Assembly (NCBI GenBank): GCA_030638895.1
Contig: DAOWDS010000014.1
Span: 1 to 35,646, forward strand
Direction of reading: 5' to 3'
Origin: Candidatus Moraniibacteriota bacterium
Lineage (GTDB): Bacteria > Patescibacteriota > Minisyncoccia > JAHIHE01 > JAGLIN01
Length of the DNA: 35,646 bases
Below, one piece after another: positions 24,096 to 32,276 of the stretch (the first letter of the stretch is position 1; each line of letters begins with the position of its first letter). A program made the translations under genes and the position numbers. The notes beneath the pieces were generated by a model that saw only the letters and a program-made list of their open reading frames with translations, was not told the origin of the DNA and did not search any database.

Positions 24096-24120
24096 TTAAA
24101 AAGGACGCAAAAGAGTCCTT
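24096..24120 (-). terminator. Intrinsic terminator of the leftward tRNA block
   Basis: On the minus strand AAGGAC and GTCCTT enclose TCTTTTGC and are followed by TTT. It lies 21 bp beyond the 3' end of tRNA-His. Confidence 0.75.
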
Positions 24121-24141
24121 ATCTAACAGAAATCTTCGCGG

Positions 24142-24215
24142 GGGTGAGTATCGGGAATCGAACCCGAGACGAGGGGACCACAACCCCTAGTGTTACCATT
24201 ACACCATACCCACCC
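24142..24215 (-). tRNA. tRNA-His (anticodon GTG)
   Basis: On the minus strand GGTGGGT pairs with ACTCACC (one G-T pair). The anticodon stem AGGGG/CCCCT encloses TTGTGGT with GTG in the centre, and the T-arm TCGGG/CCCGA encloses TTCGATT. An extra G at -1 faces C73, the identity feature of tRNA-His. CCA is not encoded. Confidence 0.95.
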
Positions 24216-24329
24216 CTACAGAGACTTCTCTATTGTAAATTATTTAATTTAAATATTTCAAATATTCCTCACATCCGATCAGTCTAATTTCTCTCCATAG
24301 TTTTAACATAGGAAAGTCTTGTGTCAAGT

Positions 24330-24390
24330 GAAATCGAACCCGAGACGAGAGGACCACAGCCTCTAGTGTTACCATTACACCATAGCCACC
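24330..24390 (-). pseudogene. Degenerate second tRNA-His copy lacking its 3' part
   Basis: On the minus strand the D-arm (TATGGTGTAATGGTAACA) and anticodon region with GTG are nearly identical to the tRNA-His gene 115 bp away. The anticodon stem has compensatory changes (AGAGG/CCTCT). The 5' acceptor GGTGGCT would need AGCCACC, but after GGTTCGATT the sequence turns into TCACTTGACACAAG, so both the T-stem and the 3' acceptor strand are lost. It cannot form a normal tRNA and is probably a decayed duplicate. Confidence 0.8.
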
Positions 24391-24470
24391 ATATTCATTT
24401 TAACAAATTGAAACAAAAAATAAGGAACTGTTTGTTATATTAAAATGTTAGCATGTTAAAATATTTTCTG

Positions 24471-24543
24471 TGGGTCGTAGAGGACTTGAACCTCTAACCA
24501 ATTGCTTAAGAGGCAACTGCTCTACCAATTGAGCTAACGACCC
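24471..24543 (-). tRNA. tRNA-Lys (anticodon CTT)
   Basis: On the minus strand GGGTCGT pairs with ACGACCC. D-arm GCTC/GAGC, anticodon stem GTTGC/GCAAT around CTCTTAA with CTT in the centre, T-arm AGAGG/CCTCT around TTCAAGT, discriminator A. CCA is not encoded. Confidence 0.95.
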
Positions 24544-24560
24544 AAATTGATATAATTTTG

Positions 24561-24634
24561 CGTACCCGGCAGGAATCGAACCCACAACCTTCTGGTCCGA
24601 AGCCAGACGCTCTATCCAGTTGAGCTACGGGTAC
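24561..24634 (-). tRNA. tRNA-Arg (anticodon TCG)
   Basis: On the minus strand GTACCCG pairs with CGGGTAC. D-arm GCTC/GAGC, anticodon stem TCTGG/CCAGA around CTTCGGA with TCG in the centre, T-arm around TTCGATT, discriminator G. CCA is not encoded. It is the upstream-most gene of the leftward tRNA block. Confidence 0.95.
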
Positions 24635-24746
24635 TTGTGAAACATACTTAAAAATAATATTAATAATATTTCAGTAAATAAAATAAATACTTTTACTATA
24701 AGAGTATATATTAGATTTAAAAAAATATCAAGCATAGCGCAGAAGG

Positions 24747-26177
24747 TTATTTTTTAGATTTTATTCTATAAAAATCCGTATTATTAACAACCGCTAGCCC
24801 TATAAGCAGCCAAAACATCAAAGACAAATCATTCTTCCAATATGTAGTATCAACAAGACCATGAACTAAAACATAGATCATTAAAACATTTATAATATAT
24901 ATTTCTGCCGCTACAGAGACGTCGCCAATTTTGTCTTTTTTGTTTAAGTGCGACAATATTATGTTTTTATGATAAAAAAACCAAATTAAAATCAAAATAA
25001 ATCCAGCAAAACCAATTAATCCTGTTTGAAGATAAAAAGCCAAAAATATATTATGAGGCTGTGGAACTGCCCATTCAAGATATGGCTGATTAAACTTTCC
25101 CGCGTAAGAAAGATAAGTTTTTTGAAAAGTTCCTGGACCAATCCCAAAAATGGGATTGTCTTTTATAATTTCTCCTGTGGCATTCAAAATCATCAGCCTG
25201 GAATGAAAAGACGATCTGTCGCTTGAATCTATTATTTGATTAAATTTATTTGAAGACAAAAATATTAATCCTAAAAATAAAAAAATAAAAAAACCAGACA
25301 AATAAATACTTTTTATTTTTAGATCTTTATTTTTTATGATTAAATACAGTATTCCCGCAAAAATTCCTAAAAATGCGCCATAAGAATACGTAAAATATAA
25401 TGGGATTACAATAATTAATAAAACGATGACTTTCATTTTTTTTCTGAAAAAAATTGTTTTTCCGCTAAAAATTAAGTTTCCAATTAAAAATTTAGTTTCT
25501 TTTAATAAAAACCCTACCACAATCAAAAATGCCGGTGTCAAATACATTGCCAAATGATTTGGAGAAAGAAAAATTGCCTTCAGCCGTCCATCAAAAGTAA
25601 TATCTCCGATTAATAAATAAAAAATGCTAACAACAGAAACAATAACACCAGAAGCAAACCAACTCGTTAAAACTAAACCAGTATGTCTTTCTTTTTTAAT
25701 AACATTTATAAAAACAATAAAAAATAGAAGCGGACTTATAAACCAACCTTTAAAAATTCCAAGACTACTTCTTATATCAGAAGAAAGCGCGGTTGAAATT
25801 ATTATACCGAGAAATAATAATATAATTCCAACATTTAAAACAAGATAGCGATCTCTAAAAAGCTTGCGTTTGATAGTATTATAGACTATATTATTAAACT
25901 GTAATTTAGATTTTAATTTAATCTGTTTTAATAATAATGCTAATTTACTTAAAGACCAGGCTAAAAACAAAATATAAACCATAATTTCCAAAACTGTCAT
26001 TGGGATGCTAAAAAAAGAAAATCTCCATAAATATAGCGGCATCAAAAAGATTATGGCATAAATACCATATCTAATATTTTTAGCGCAGATTAAAATGAAG
26101 ATGAAAAAAAATGCTATTAAAAATAAAATCATGGAATTTGGTATTAAGTATTTAGTATTAAGCAATGTCAATATCAT
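24747..26177 (-). CDS. O-antigen ligase/polymerase (WaaL/Wzy) family membrane protein
   Basis: 476 residues with about 11-12 hydrophobic helices. The family loop motif NPIFGIGPGTFQKTYLSY and the following PHNIFLAFYLQTGLIGFAGF segment are typical of O-antigen ligase-like proteins, which polymerise or transfer surface polysaccharide repeat units on the outer membrane face. It overlaps the upstream homologue by 20 bp. The first 15 residues (from ATG 26177) are encoded by AT spacer-like sequence, so M16 (26132, MILFLIAFFFIFI) is an equally good start. A basic loop (about residues 82-105) is unusually long. With the second ligase and the flippase it forms a polysaccharide export/assembly unit; the acceptor is unknown. 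Confidence 0.85.
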   Translation of the reverse strand: MILTLLNTKYLIPNSMILFLIAFFFIFILICAKNIRYGIYAIIFLMPLYLWRFSFFSIPMTVLEIMVYILFLAWSLSKLALLLKQIKLKSKLQFNNIVYNTIKRKLFRDRYLVLNVGIILLFLGIIISTALSSDIRSSLGIFKGWFISPLLFFIVFINVIKKERHTGLVLTSWFASGVIVSVVSIFYLLIGDITFDGRLKAIFLSPNHLAMYLTPAFLIVVGFLLKETKFLIGNLIFSGKTIFFRKKMKVIVLLIIVIPLYFTYSYGAFLGIFAGILYLIIKNKDLKIKSIYLSGFFIFLFLGLIFLSSNKFNQIIDSSDRSSFHSRLMILNATGEIIKDNPIFGIGPGTFQKTYLSYAGKFNQPYLEWAVPQPHNIFLAFYLQTGLIGFAGFILILIWFFYHKNIILSHLNKKDKIGDVSVAAEIYIINVLMIYVLVHGLVDTTYWKNDLSLMFWLLIGLAVVNNTDFYRIKSKK

Positions 26178-27744
26178 CGCACTTGATATTTAATGCTTGT
26201 ATTGTCATCACTGATAAAGAAACAATAATTACAAAAATTGCCAAAATCGTCGGAGAATAGATTGCTGTGTCAAAAAATGAATGCAAGGAAAACCATATCA
26301 ACGAACCAATTAATCCAAAAGATAAAGCGCGTAAAAAAACATCTTTAGACTTTTTCCCAGTTCTAAATAATTGCCAGATTGTTGTTCCAATCAATGCCAA
26401 CCAGACAAATAAAGCAAAAATTCCCATTTCCGCGCCAATGTCTAAATATAAATTATGCGCGTATATTGGAGTTCTATATTCAGCCGTCGGATATAAATAG
26501 GCTGAATAATTCCCGATACCTACGCCAATAAAAAAATTATCGTTAAAAACTTCCCAACCCTGACTCCAGTTTTTAATTCTTTCCGTGTTTGATCCTTCGT
26601 TAAAATCAAACGATGATAAAAATCTGTTTAGAATTGACTGGTTACTAACCATTATAAATAAAATAAAGCTTCCTGCTATTAATCCTAAAATTATTTTTTT
26701 ATTTAGGCTTATATATTTCCAAAGTAATATTATAGTTATGCCGATACTGGCGATCATTCCTATATATCCTCCTCGTGAGAATGTTAGAAGCTCGGCAAGA
26801 AACATTATAAAAAGAACAAGATATAGCAAAATTCTGTTATTTTGAAACACGCTATTTCTTCTAATTTTCCAATCTTCCTTGCTGGAATGGCAGGTTTTGT
26901 CTTTCTCTGTAGGGTGTTTATGACAAAGGCAATCACAACAAAGCGCGATCGCGAGCATAATTGGAATTAAAAGACCCAAATAAAACGAAAACATATGCGG
27001 ATCTGGAAAAAGAGAAAAGGCGCGAAGGATAGTTTCTCCTCCAATATTTACAAGCCAGCTCGGATTTGAAACAACTTCAGCGCCGAATGTTTTGCCATAA
27101 AAGATAGGGGATATATATTCTTTCCAAAAATTCATTATTAAATCAATACCAACAAAAAACTGTAACGCAAATTGCAAAATGCCAATCAAAGATAAAACAA
27201 ATCCACTTATAACAAGTGCGTCTAAAATTTTGTAAATATAATTATTTTTATTTATAACCATTCCCAATCTCTTCTTCTGTAAGGAAAAAACTGATAAAGA
27301 TGTAATTATAAAATAAAGAGGGAAAATAGAAAGAAAAACTAAAATTTTTCTGAAAGACCTTTCTATGTCCCATGTCTGTAACATAGAAAAAACCGCAATA
27401 AATAAAAACAAACAAATCAGCAATGTCTGTAAATTAAATTTTATAATAAATTTTTTTTCGGCTAGCGACTTCAAAACCCAAACTACAAAAAAATATATGA
27501 TTAAAACCCTCCCAGAGGCAAGATCAACTCCAAAAGTGATGTTTAAAGCGACTTGAAAGGGAATATATAAAATTAATAAAAACAAAATCTGATTAAAATA
27601 TTTAAAAGAAGCCATAATAAATAAAAACGAAACTATTAAAAATAGAACCGACAGATTATAAACAGAAATTATCAGCCCAGCAAAAACCACTATTACAAAA
27701 ATGGCTAGATGTTCAAGCTTTATTTTTTTTAAGCTTAAAAACAT
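26158..27744 (-). CDS. O-antigen ligase/polymerase (WaaL/Wzy) family membrane protein with hydrophilic insertion
   Basis: 528 residues and about a dozen membrane helices. The signature NFFIGVGIGNYSAYLYP and YAHNLYLDIGAEMGIFALFV mark the O-antigen ligase family. Before the helix RILLYLVLFIMFLAELLTF there is a polar loop (CHKHPTEKDKTCHSSKEDW, DNA about 26865-26940) that is unlike the rest of the protein and looks like translated repeat DNA. The gene is downstream of the flippase (13-bp gap) and overlaps the next ligase-like gene, so all three are probably one transcript. Whether it is a polymerase or a ligase cannot be told from sequence. Confidence 0.87.
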   Translation of the reverse strand: MFLSLKKIKLEHLAIFVIVVFAGLIISVYNLSVLFLIVSFLFIMASFKYFNQILFLLILYIPFQVALNITFGVDLASGRVLIIYFFVVWVLKSLAEKKFIIKFNLQTLLICLFLFIAVFSMLQTWDIERSFRKILVFLSIFPLYFIITSLSVFSLQKKRLGMVINKNNYIYKILDALVISGFVLSLIGILQFALQFFVGIDLIMNFWKEYISPIFYGKTFGAEVVSNPSWLVNIGGETILRAFSLFPDPHMFSFYLGLLIPIMLAIALCCDCLCHKHPTEKDKTCHSSKEDWKIRRNSVFQNNRILLYLVLFIMFLAELLTFSRGGYIGMIASIGITIILLWKYISLNKKIILGLIAGSFILFIMVSNQSILNRFLSSFDFNEGSNTERIKNWSQGWEVFNDNFFIGVGIGNYSAYLYPTAEYRTPIYAHNLYLDIGAEMGIFALFVWLALIGTTIWQLFRTGKKSKDVFLRALSFGLIGSLIWFSLHSFFDTAIYSPTILAIFVIIVSLSVMTIQALNIKCDDIDIA

Positions 27745-27756
27745 ATTGTTATTTTG

Positions 27757-29181
27757 TCATCCTTTATTAATTATTTTTTTTATTTCCTCCTTTGAAACCC
27801 CACCTATAAAATAAATTGTTGGCAAATAAACAATTCCACCAAGAATAATAAGATAAAAAATGTTTAAATAATTAAAGAAGTACATCACCAACGCCATAAG
27901 CAGCGATGCAAAAATTGCTTTAAATGCTACCGCGAATGAAGGAATAAATTTCAAAGTTTGATATATAACAACAATCATTAAGACGGTAACCAAAATTTCC
28001 GTCGCCACTGTCGTTGCTGCTGCGCCAAAATAGGAATATTTGGGAATATAAATTATATTAGTAACAATATTAAATACCATTCCAATAAAATATATTTGCG
28101 CCAATCGTTTTTGTAAATTTGCGGCAATTATAATATTAGAAAATAGCGCGCCAAGAAATATAAACCCCAACGCTATCATTAAAATATTTAAAACAAAAGA
28201 GGAGTCAGAAAATCCTACCTGTCCACCAATTAATTTTATAACTTTATCAGAAATTAAAATTATTCCAAAAATTATCGGCACAACAGCAATGAGTAAAAGA
28301 TCTAAAGTCCTCTGGACAATTGATTGAAATTTTTTTTTATCTGAAAAAACATATCTGCTCATAATCGGCATAGTAAGACCAACAATCATCGCTGGGAAAA
28401 ATATGAGATTTTCCATAATTTTATAAGATAAGCCATAAATTCCAACAGCTTCGCTTGTTTTCATAATTGAAAGAAAAATCGTATCAAGTTTGAAATAGAT
28501 CAAAACTAAAATTGCCGAGACAGCAAGTGGATAAGACTGTTTAAGTAAGCTTTTCCAAAATTGAAAATCAAATCTTAATCTTATCTTTATGTATTTTGAA
28601 GTAAAAAATAAAACTAGAATAAAATTAAATATCGCGCCTAAAAATATAGAAAATATTATATATAAAAATCCTAAATCTAATTTAATACAAATCCACACAA
28701 ATAAAAGCTGGATAATCCTGCCTAAAATTTCAGAAATAGCGACCTTGTCCATAGCTAAATGTTTTTGAAAAAGTCCCATTAAAACCTGGATATTGGAAAG
28801 AATCCAAAATCCAATTGCCGCAACTCCAATTCCCAACTTCACGCTCTCTGAATATGGAAATATAAAAGAAACAAAAAAAGCAGAACTTAAAATAAAAAAT
28901 CCTGCTACAAATCTTAGCGTGAAAGCGTTATTTATGATTTTTTCCTCATCTGCTTCTTTTCGCGAAATTTCTCTTACAACAATTGAATAAAGACCAAGAT
29001 CGGCAATCACAGAAAAAATATAAACAAAAGTGATTACAATTATATAATTTCCAAAACCTACATCTCCAAGATATCTTGTTGTTAATCCTATAATTATTAA
29101 AGCAAGAGCTACTTCAATAATTCGAGCCCCTGCGGAAAAAAAAGCATTATACGCAATTTTTTGAGTTAAATTGAGATTCAT
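27757..29181 (-). CDS. Wzx-like polysaccharide flippase (MATE/MOP superfamily)
   Basis: 474 residues with about 12-14 membrane helices. The N-terminus (KIAYNAFFSAGARIIEVALA, LTTRYLGDVGFGNYIIVITF, LGLYSIVVREISR) is characteristic of oligosaccharide flippases. KLDTIFLSIMKTSEAVGIYG in the middle is another family hallmark. It would move lipid-linked oligosaccharide across the membrane, and the two downstream ligase/polymerase-like proteins would use it. No glycosyltransferases are visible beside it, so the sugar synthesis genes must be elsewhere. It is the first gene of the leftward trio. Confidence 0.92.
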   Translation of the reverse strand: MNLNLTQKIAYNAFFSAGARIIEVALALIIIGLTTRYLGDVGFGNYIIVITFVYIFSVIADLGLYSIVVREISRKEADEEKIINNAFTLRFVAGFFILSSAFFVSFIFPYSESVKLGIGVAAIGFWILSNIQVLMGLFQKHLAMDKVAISEILGRIIQLLFVWICIKLDLGFLYIIFSIFLGAIFNFILVLFFTSKYIKIRLRFDFQFWKSLLKQSYPLAVSAILVLIYFKLDTIFLSIMKTSEAVGIYGLSYKIMENLIFFPAMIVGLTMPIMSRYVFSDKKKFQSIVQRTLDLLLIAVVPIIFGIILISDKVIKLIGGQVGFSDSSFVLNILMIALGFIFLGALFSNIIIAANLQKRLAQIYFIGMVFNIVTNIIYIPKYSYFGAAATTVATEILVTVLMIVVIYQTLKFIPSFAVAFKAIFASLLMALVMYFFNYLNIFYLIILGGIVYLPTIYFIGGVSKEEIKKIINKG

Positions 29182-29406
29182 ACAAACACTTAAACAAATT
29201 ATTTAAACATCTGATATTTAAGCTGGTCCATACACAATTTGACTGTACTTAATAAATTGTAACGCGTAATTTTTCTCTTTATAAAAAAGAATATGTATAA
29301 CATCTAAAAACTTTTTTAATAAAACAAATCATACAAAATTACATATGACCACTTGAGTGTTTATATATATTTATATGTTTATGCGCCAGTATGTTAAAAT
29401 GACTAT

Positions 29407-29907
29407 TTATTCTTCCACATATTTTATAATAATTTTTCTAGTAATATCTTCTCCCACGCTCTCAGTAGCTAAATTTTTTCTAGCGGATATTTCCATATGA
29501 ATAACTTTTCTTTCGTAAGCAGACATTGGACGCAATGCGACTGAATTTTTATTATAAACAACTTGGTTGGCTATAGTATCGGCAAGCTTTATTAATGATT
29601 CTTTTTTTTGTTTTTTATAATTATTAACATCAACATCAAATCTTATATTATAATTTTCAAAGTCATTGCCCTGCCCTAAAAATCTTTTTCTAATTATCAT
29701 TCCTGCTAAATGTTGAAAGGCCTGTAAATTTGACCCATATTGACCAATTAATAAATTTGGGTCTTCTGTTTTTAGATTGACCATATAAACTTCTCTTCCA
29801 TCTCCCATATCTTCAATTTTTTCTTCGTCAGCATCCGCCTCCATCCCCATAATATCAAGCAATTCGATTATTATTCCCTTTACAAGTTTTTGATTTTCTT
29901 TATTCAT
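29407..29907 (-). CDS. jag: Jag/KhpB-like RNA-binding protein (KH plus R3H domains)
   Basis: 166 residues. A KH-II domain with IGQYGSNLQAFQHL (GQYG at residues 55-58) is followed by an R3H domain with LRPMSAYERKVIHMEI (about residues 121-136) and a basic end. The N-terminal Jag domain found in many Firmicutes is absent. The gene order yidC-jag next to rnpA-rpmH is conserved across bacteria. Such proteins bind RNA and influence envelope synthesis and division. It lies 104 bp after yidC with recurring AT spacer sequence between. Confidence 0.92.
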   Translation of the reverse strand: MNKENQKLVKGIIIELLDIMGMEADADEEKIEDMGDGREVYMVNLKTEDPNLLIGQYGSNLQAFQHLAGMIIRKRFLGQGNDFENYNIRFDVDVNNYKKQKKESLIKLADTIANQVVYNKNSVALRPMSAYERKVIHMEISARKNLATESVGEDITRKIIIKYVEE

Positions 29908-30011
29908 AAAATTTTATATTAAATTATAAAATTGCTGTTTTATATGACAATTTAGCAATTTAGCAATACTATTAAGACATTTAAACAAAAATCACTAAAT
30001 ATAAATAAAAT

Positions 30012-30773
30012 TTATTTAACTATGCTAATCGTTTTTTCTTTGTCCTGTTTTCTTATTATAAAAAATTGCTGGACAATCGCGAATAGTGTAGTTACTGCCC
30101 AATATAAGGCCAGTCCGGAAGGAAAGCTCATCGCAAAAACAAAAGTTAAAACAGGCATAAAATAAATCATCTGCTTGGACATTGACTGGGCAAAATCTTG
30201 TGTCTTTCCTTCTTCTGGAGCTTTTTCTTTATCGTTTTTTTCTTTTTTAGCTCCCATTATCATTTTTGTCTGAAAATACTGCAAAATTCCAGCAATAAAA
30301 GCCAATATTATGTTTGTTTTGGAAAGATTAACAAACCCAAAAAACATAGGATCAATATGGCCTGGATTACTAATAAACGGATAAATAATTGAGAGGCTTT
30401 CGTCCTTAAACCCATTCAAAAATACCCAATAAAGCGCTATTAGTATTGGAAATTGTATTAAAAGAGGAAAACATCCTGACATTGGATTTACTTTATGCTT
30501 TTGATATAGTTCCATTAGCGCTTTTGCCTGTTTTCCTTTGTCATTTTTGTATTTAGCCTGAACTTCTTTCATTTTCGGCTGAATTTCCTGCAGCTGCTTT
30601 TGACTTTTAATCGCCTTGGTATTTATTGGATAAAGAATCAATCTTACCAGCAAAGTAAGCATTATTATGGCAACTCCAATATCTTGGCCTGGAATAATAT
30701 TATAAAAGAACACCATTAAATTAAAAAGGGGATAATATAAAAGATCATTAAATATAAAAGATAGAATATTCAT
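30012..30773 (-). CDS. yidC: YidC/Oxa1/Alb3 membrane protein insertase
   Basis: 253 residues, near the minimal size for the family, without the large periplasmic domain of proteobacterial YidC. The conserved positively charged residue in the first core helix is R44 (LLVRLILYP). The coiled-coil hairpin loop (QLQEIQPKMKEVQAKYKNDK) and the NPMSGCFPLLIQFPILIALY core are clear, as is FPSGLALYWAVTTLFAI. A charged insertion (GAKKEKNDKEKAPEEGK) lies between the last helices. It inserts membrane proteins, here probably including type IV secretion and polysaccharide proteins. It sits between yidD and jag. Confidence 0.95.
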   Translation of the reverse strand: MNILSFIFNDLLYYPLFNLMVFFYNIIPGQDIGVAIIMLTLLVRLILYPINTKAIKSQKQLQEIQPKMKEVQAKYKNDKGKQAKALMELYQKHKVNPMSGCFPLLIQFPILIALYWVFLNGFKDESLSIIYPFISNPGHIDPMFFGFVNLSKTNIILAFIAGILQYFQTKMIMGAKKEKNDKEKAPEEGKTQDFAQSMSKQMIYFMPVLTFVFAMSFPSGLALYWAVTTLFAIVQQFFIIRKQDKEKTISIVK

Positions 30774-30859
30774 TGATTTTTTGTTTTAATATATTAACAT
30801 ATTAACATAATTAACAAGTGAAAAGTGTTAGTATGTTAAAATGTTAGTATATTAAAATG

Positions 30860-31102
30860 TTATTTTACCGGATCATACCCGCCTTTTGAAAGGGGATGAC
30901 ATCTTAAAATGCGTTTTACTCCCAGATATATTCCTTTCACTATTCCATATTTATCAACAGCTTGATAGGTATATTCACTGCAAGTTGGCTGAAATTTACA
31001 GCCCAAAAAAAAATATTTATTGAAATAATAAAATAAACCATGGTCAGTTGACAAGGTTTTTTGATAAAATCTAATGATTTTTAGAATTATTATTTTGAAC
31101 AC
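30860..31102 (-). CDS. yidD: YidD membrane protein insertion efficiency factor
   Basis: 80 residues. The signature [16 protein letters not shown] and the terminal [16 protein letters not shown] are diagnostic; three Cys residues are kept. The start is GTG at 31102, 20 bp after rnpA, and gives the usual N-terminus [18 protein letters not shown] short insertion ([11 protein letters not shown]) before the Cys motif is slightly longer than usual. It acts with YidC in membrane protein insertion and lies just upstream of it. Confidence 0.95.
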   Translation of the reverse strand: MFKIIILKIIRFYQKTLSTDHGLFYYFNKYFFLGCKFQPTCSEYTYQAVDKYGIVKGIYLGVKRILRCHPLSKGGYDPVK

Positions 31103-31122
31103 AATATTATGTAGAAATAAAC

Positions 31123-31467
31123 TTATTTTTCAAGTAATCCTGACCTTTTTAACAGCTTTTCCACAGACCCTTTAACTTCCTCAAAGCTCTTATCTATTAT
31201 TCCGCCCCTTGTAATAAATACAACATCAAAACCAGATTTTATTTTTTTTTGAGATAATCTTATAGATTCACTCATAAGCCTTTTTACTCTGTTTCGATCT
31301 ACTGCCCTCTTTGAAACTTTTTTACTTACAATAAAACCAAACCTAGAAAAAGATAAACTATTTTCAGATATTTTTAATACTAAAAACTTTTCAGAAAAAT
31401 AAACTCCTTTGTTAAACACATTTTCAAAGTCCTTTTGCTTTCTCAATCTAAATTCCTTTTTAAGCAT
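31123..31467 (-). CDS. rnpA: Ribonuclease P protein component
   Basis: 114 residues, the normal size. The N-terminal [16 protein letters not shown] and the conserved RNR motif [15 protein letters not shown] (residues 57-71) identify it. It binds RNase P RNA and assists tRNA 5' maturation, matching the many tRNA genes here. It follows rpmH on the same strand, the near-universal order. AGGA about 7 bases before the ATG is one of the few Shine-Dalgarno-like sites among the housekeeping genes. Confidence 0.95.
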   Translation of the reverse strand: MLKKEFRLRKQKDFENVFNKGVYFSEKFLVLKISENSLSFSRFGFIVSKKVSKRAVDRNRVKRLMSESIRLSQKKIKSGFDVVFITRGGIIDKSFEEVKGSVEKLLKRSGLLEK

Positions 31468-31613
31468 TTTTTTATCCTAATCTTTATCTGTCCACAGATT
31501 ATTTTAAAATTGGAATTTAGGCTTCAGCCTTTTATAATTTAGATTGCTTCAGCCGATTTATAAAACTCTAAAAAGTAAATTTCCTTAAAACAAGACCTCT
31601 AAAAAAAACTTAT

Positions 31614-31748
31614 TTAAACGGTTAAACTTTTTCTGCCCTTTTTTCTTCGAGAAGCCAAAACTCTTCTGCCACCGACAGTCTGCATTCTTGCTTTAAAGCC
31701 ATGTTCTCGTTTTCTTTTCTTTTTCTTTGGTTGATATGTTCTTTTCAT
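31614..31748 (-). CDS. rpmH: 50S ribosomal protein L34
   Basis: 44 residues: [20 protein letters not shown] followed by [20 protein letters not shown] and a short tail. This is a full match to the L34 pattern. The start is ATG 31748 and the stop TAA 31614-31616. It heads the leftward rpmH-rnpA-yidD-yidC-jag cluster and is divergent from dnaA. Confidence 0.97.
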   Translation of the reverse strand: MKRTYQPKKKKRKREHGFKARMQTVGGRRVLASRRKKGRKSLTV

Positions 31749-32276
31749 TATTATAGATAACCTTGTTAACAACTTATTTAAGCTATAAATAGTATAATAT
31801 GATTTTTTGAGTTAGTCAATGGATAAAATACTATTTTACATAGCTAATATATTTTTTATAAAAAGGTCTTATTATAAGCAAAAAAATCTTGAAATTATTT
31901 TGGAATATTTTAGAAATGATGGTTTTGTGTTTTGTAATAATCTGCACTTAAATTTTATTGTTTAAATATTTTTTATTAGTGACTTATTTTTTTCTCTATT
32001 CTCCACATTTCATCCACAACATATAAACATCGTTGTTTAGTTTAAGCTATTTTTTTTATTTTTTACTATAATAATAAACATGCTATAATGTATTTTAGAA
32101 CTTGTTAAAAAACAACATTCTCAAATTTATATATTGAGCTTGTCAAGTCGTCGCACAAGCCCAGGATAAATAGCAAGCACGCAAGTCCTATTATTTTGCT
32201 TTTTTATTACTAATTATTTAAATAACAATATAATAACACTTTTGCCGCGAGATACGATTATTATAACTATATTATT
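31749..32276. other. rpmH-dnaA intergenic region, possible part of oriC
   Basis: 528 bp, very AT-rich, at the point where gene polarity switches from left to right. Two DnaA-box-like nonamers lie close together: TTCTCCACA (31999-32007) and TCATCCACA (32010-32018), both one to two changes from TTATCCACA. A repeat-family fragment lies at 32173-32190. A 48-codon open frame (31819-31965, MDKILFYIANIFF...) is present but has no ribosome site. Promoters for rpmH and dnaA must be here; I cannot single them out among many AT-rich hexamers. Confidence 0.45.
32173..32190 (+). repeat. Dispersed repeat end upstream of dnaA
   Basis: GCAAGCACGCAAGTCCTA closely matches GCAATCGCATAAGTCCTA at 7599-7616 and GCAAGCGCGTAAGTCCTA at 35391-35408. 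All three are in the same orientation shortly before a rightward gene. Confidence 0.6.

Noticed and set aside
24330-24390. A second functional tRNA-His
   Set aside because: Neither the T-stem nor the acceptor stem can form with the downstream sequence.
31819-31965. 48-codon frame in the rpmH-dnaA gap
   Set aside because: It has no ribosome site and a composition expected from AT-rich DNA; left as part of the intergenic note.
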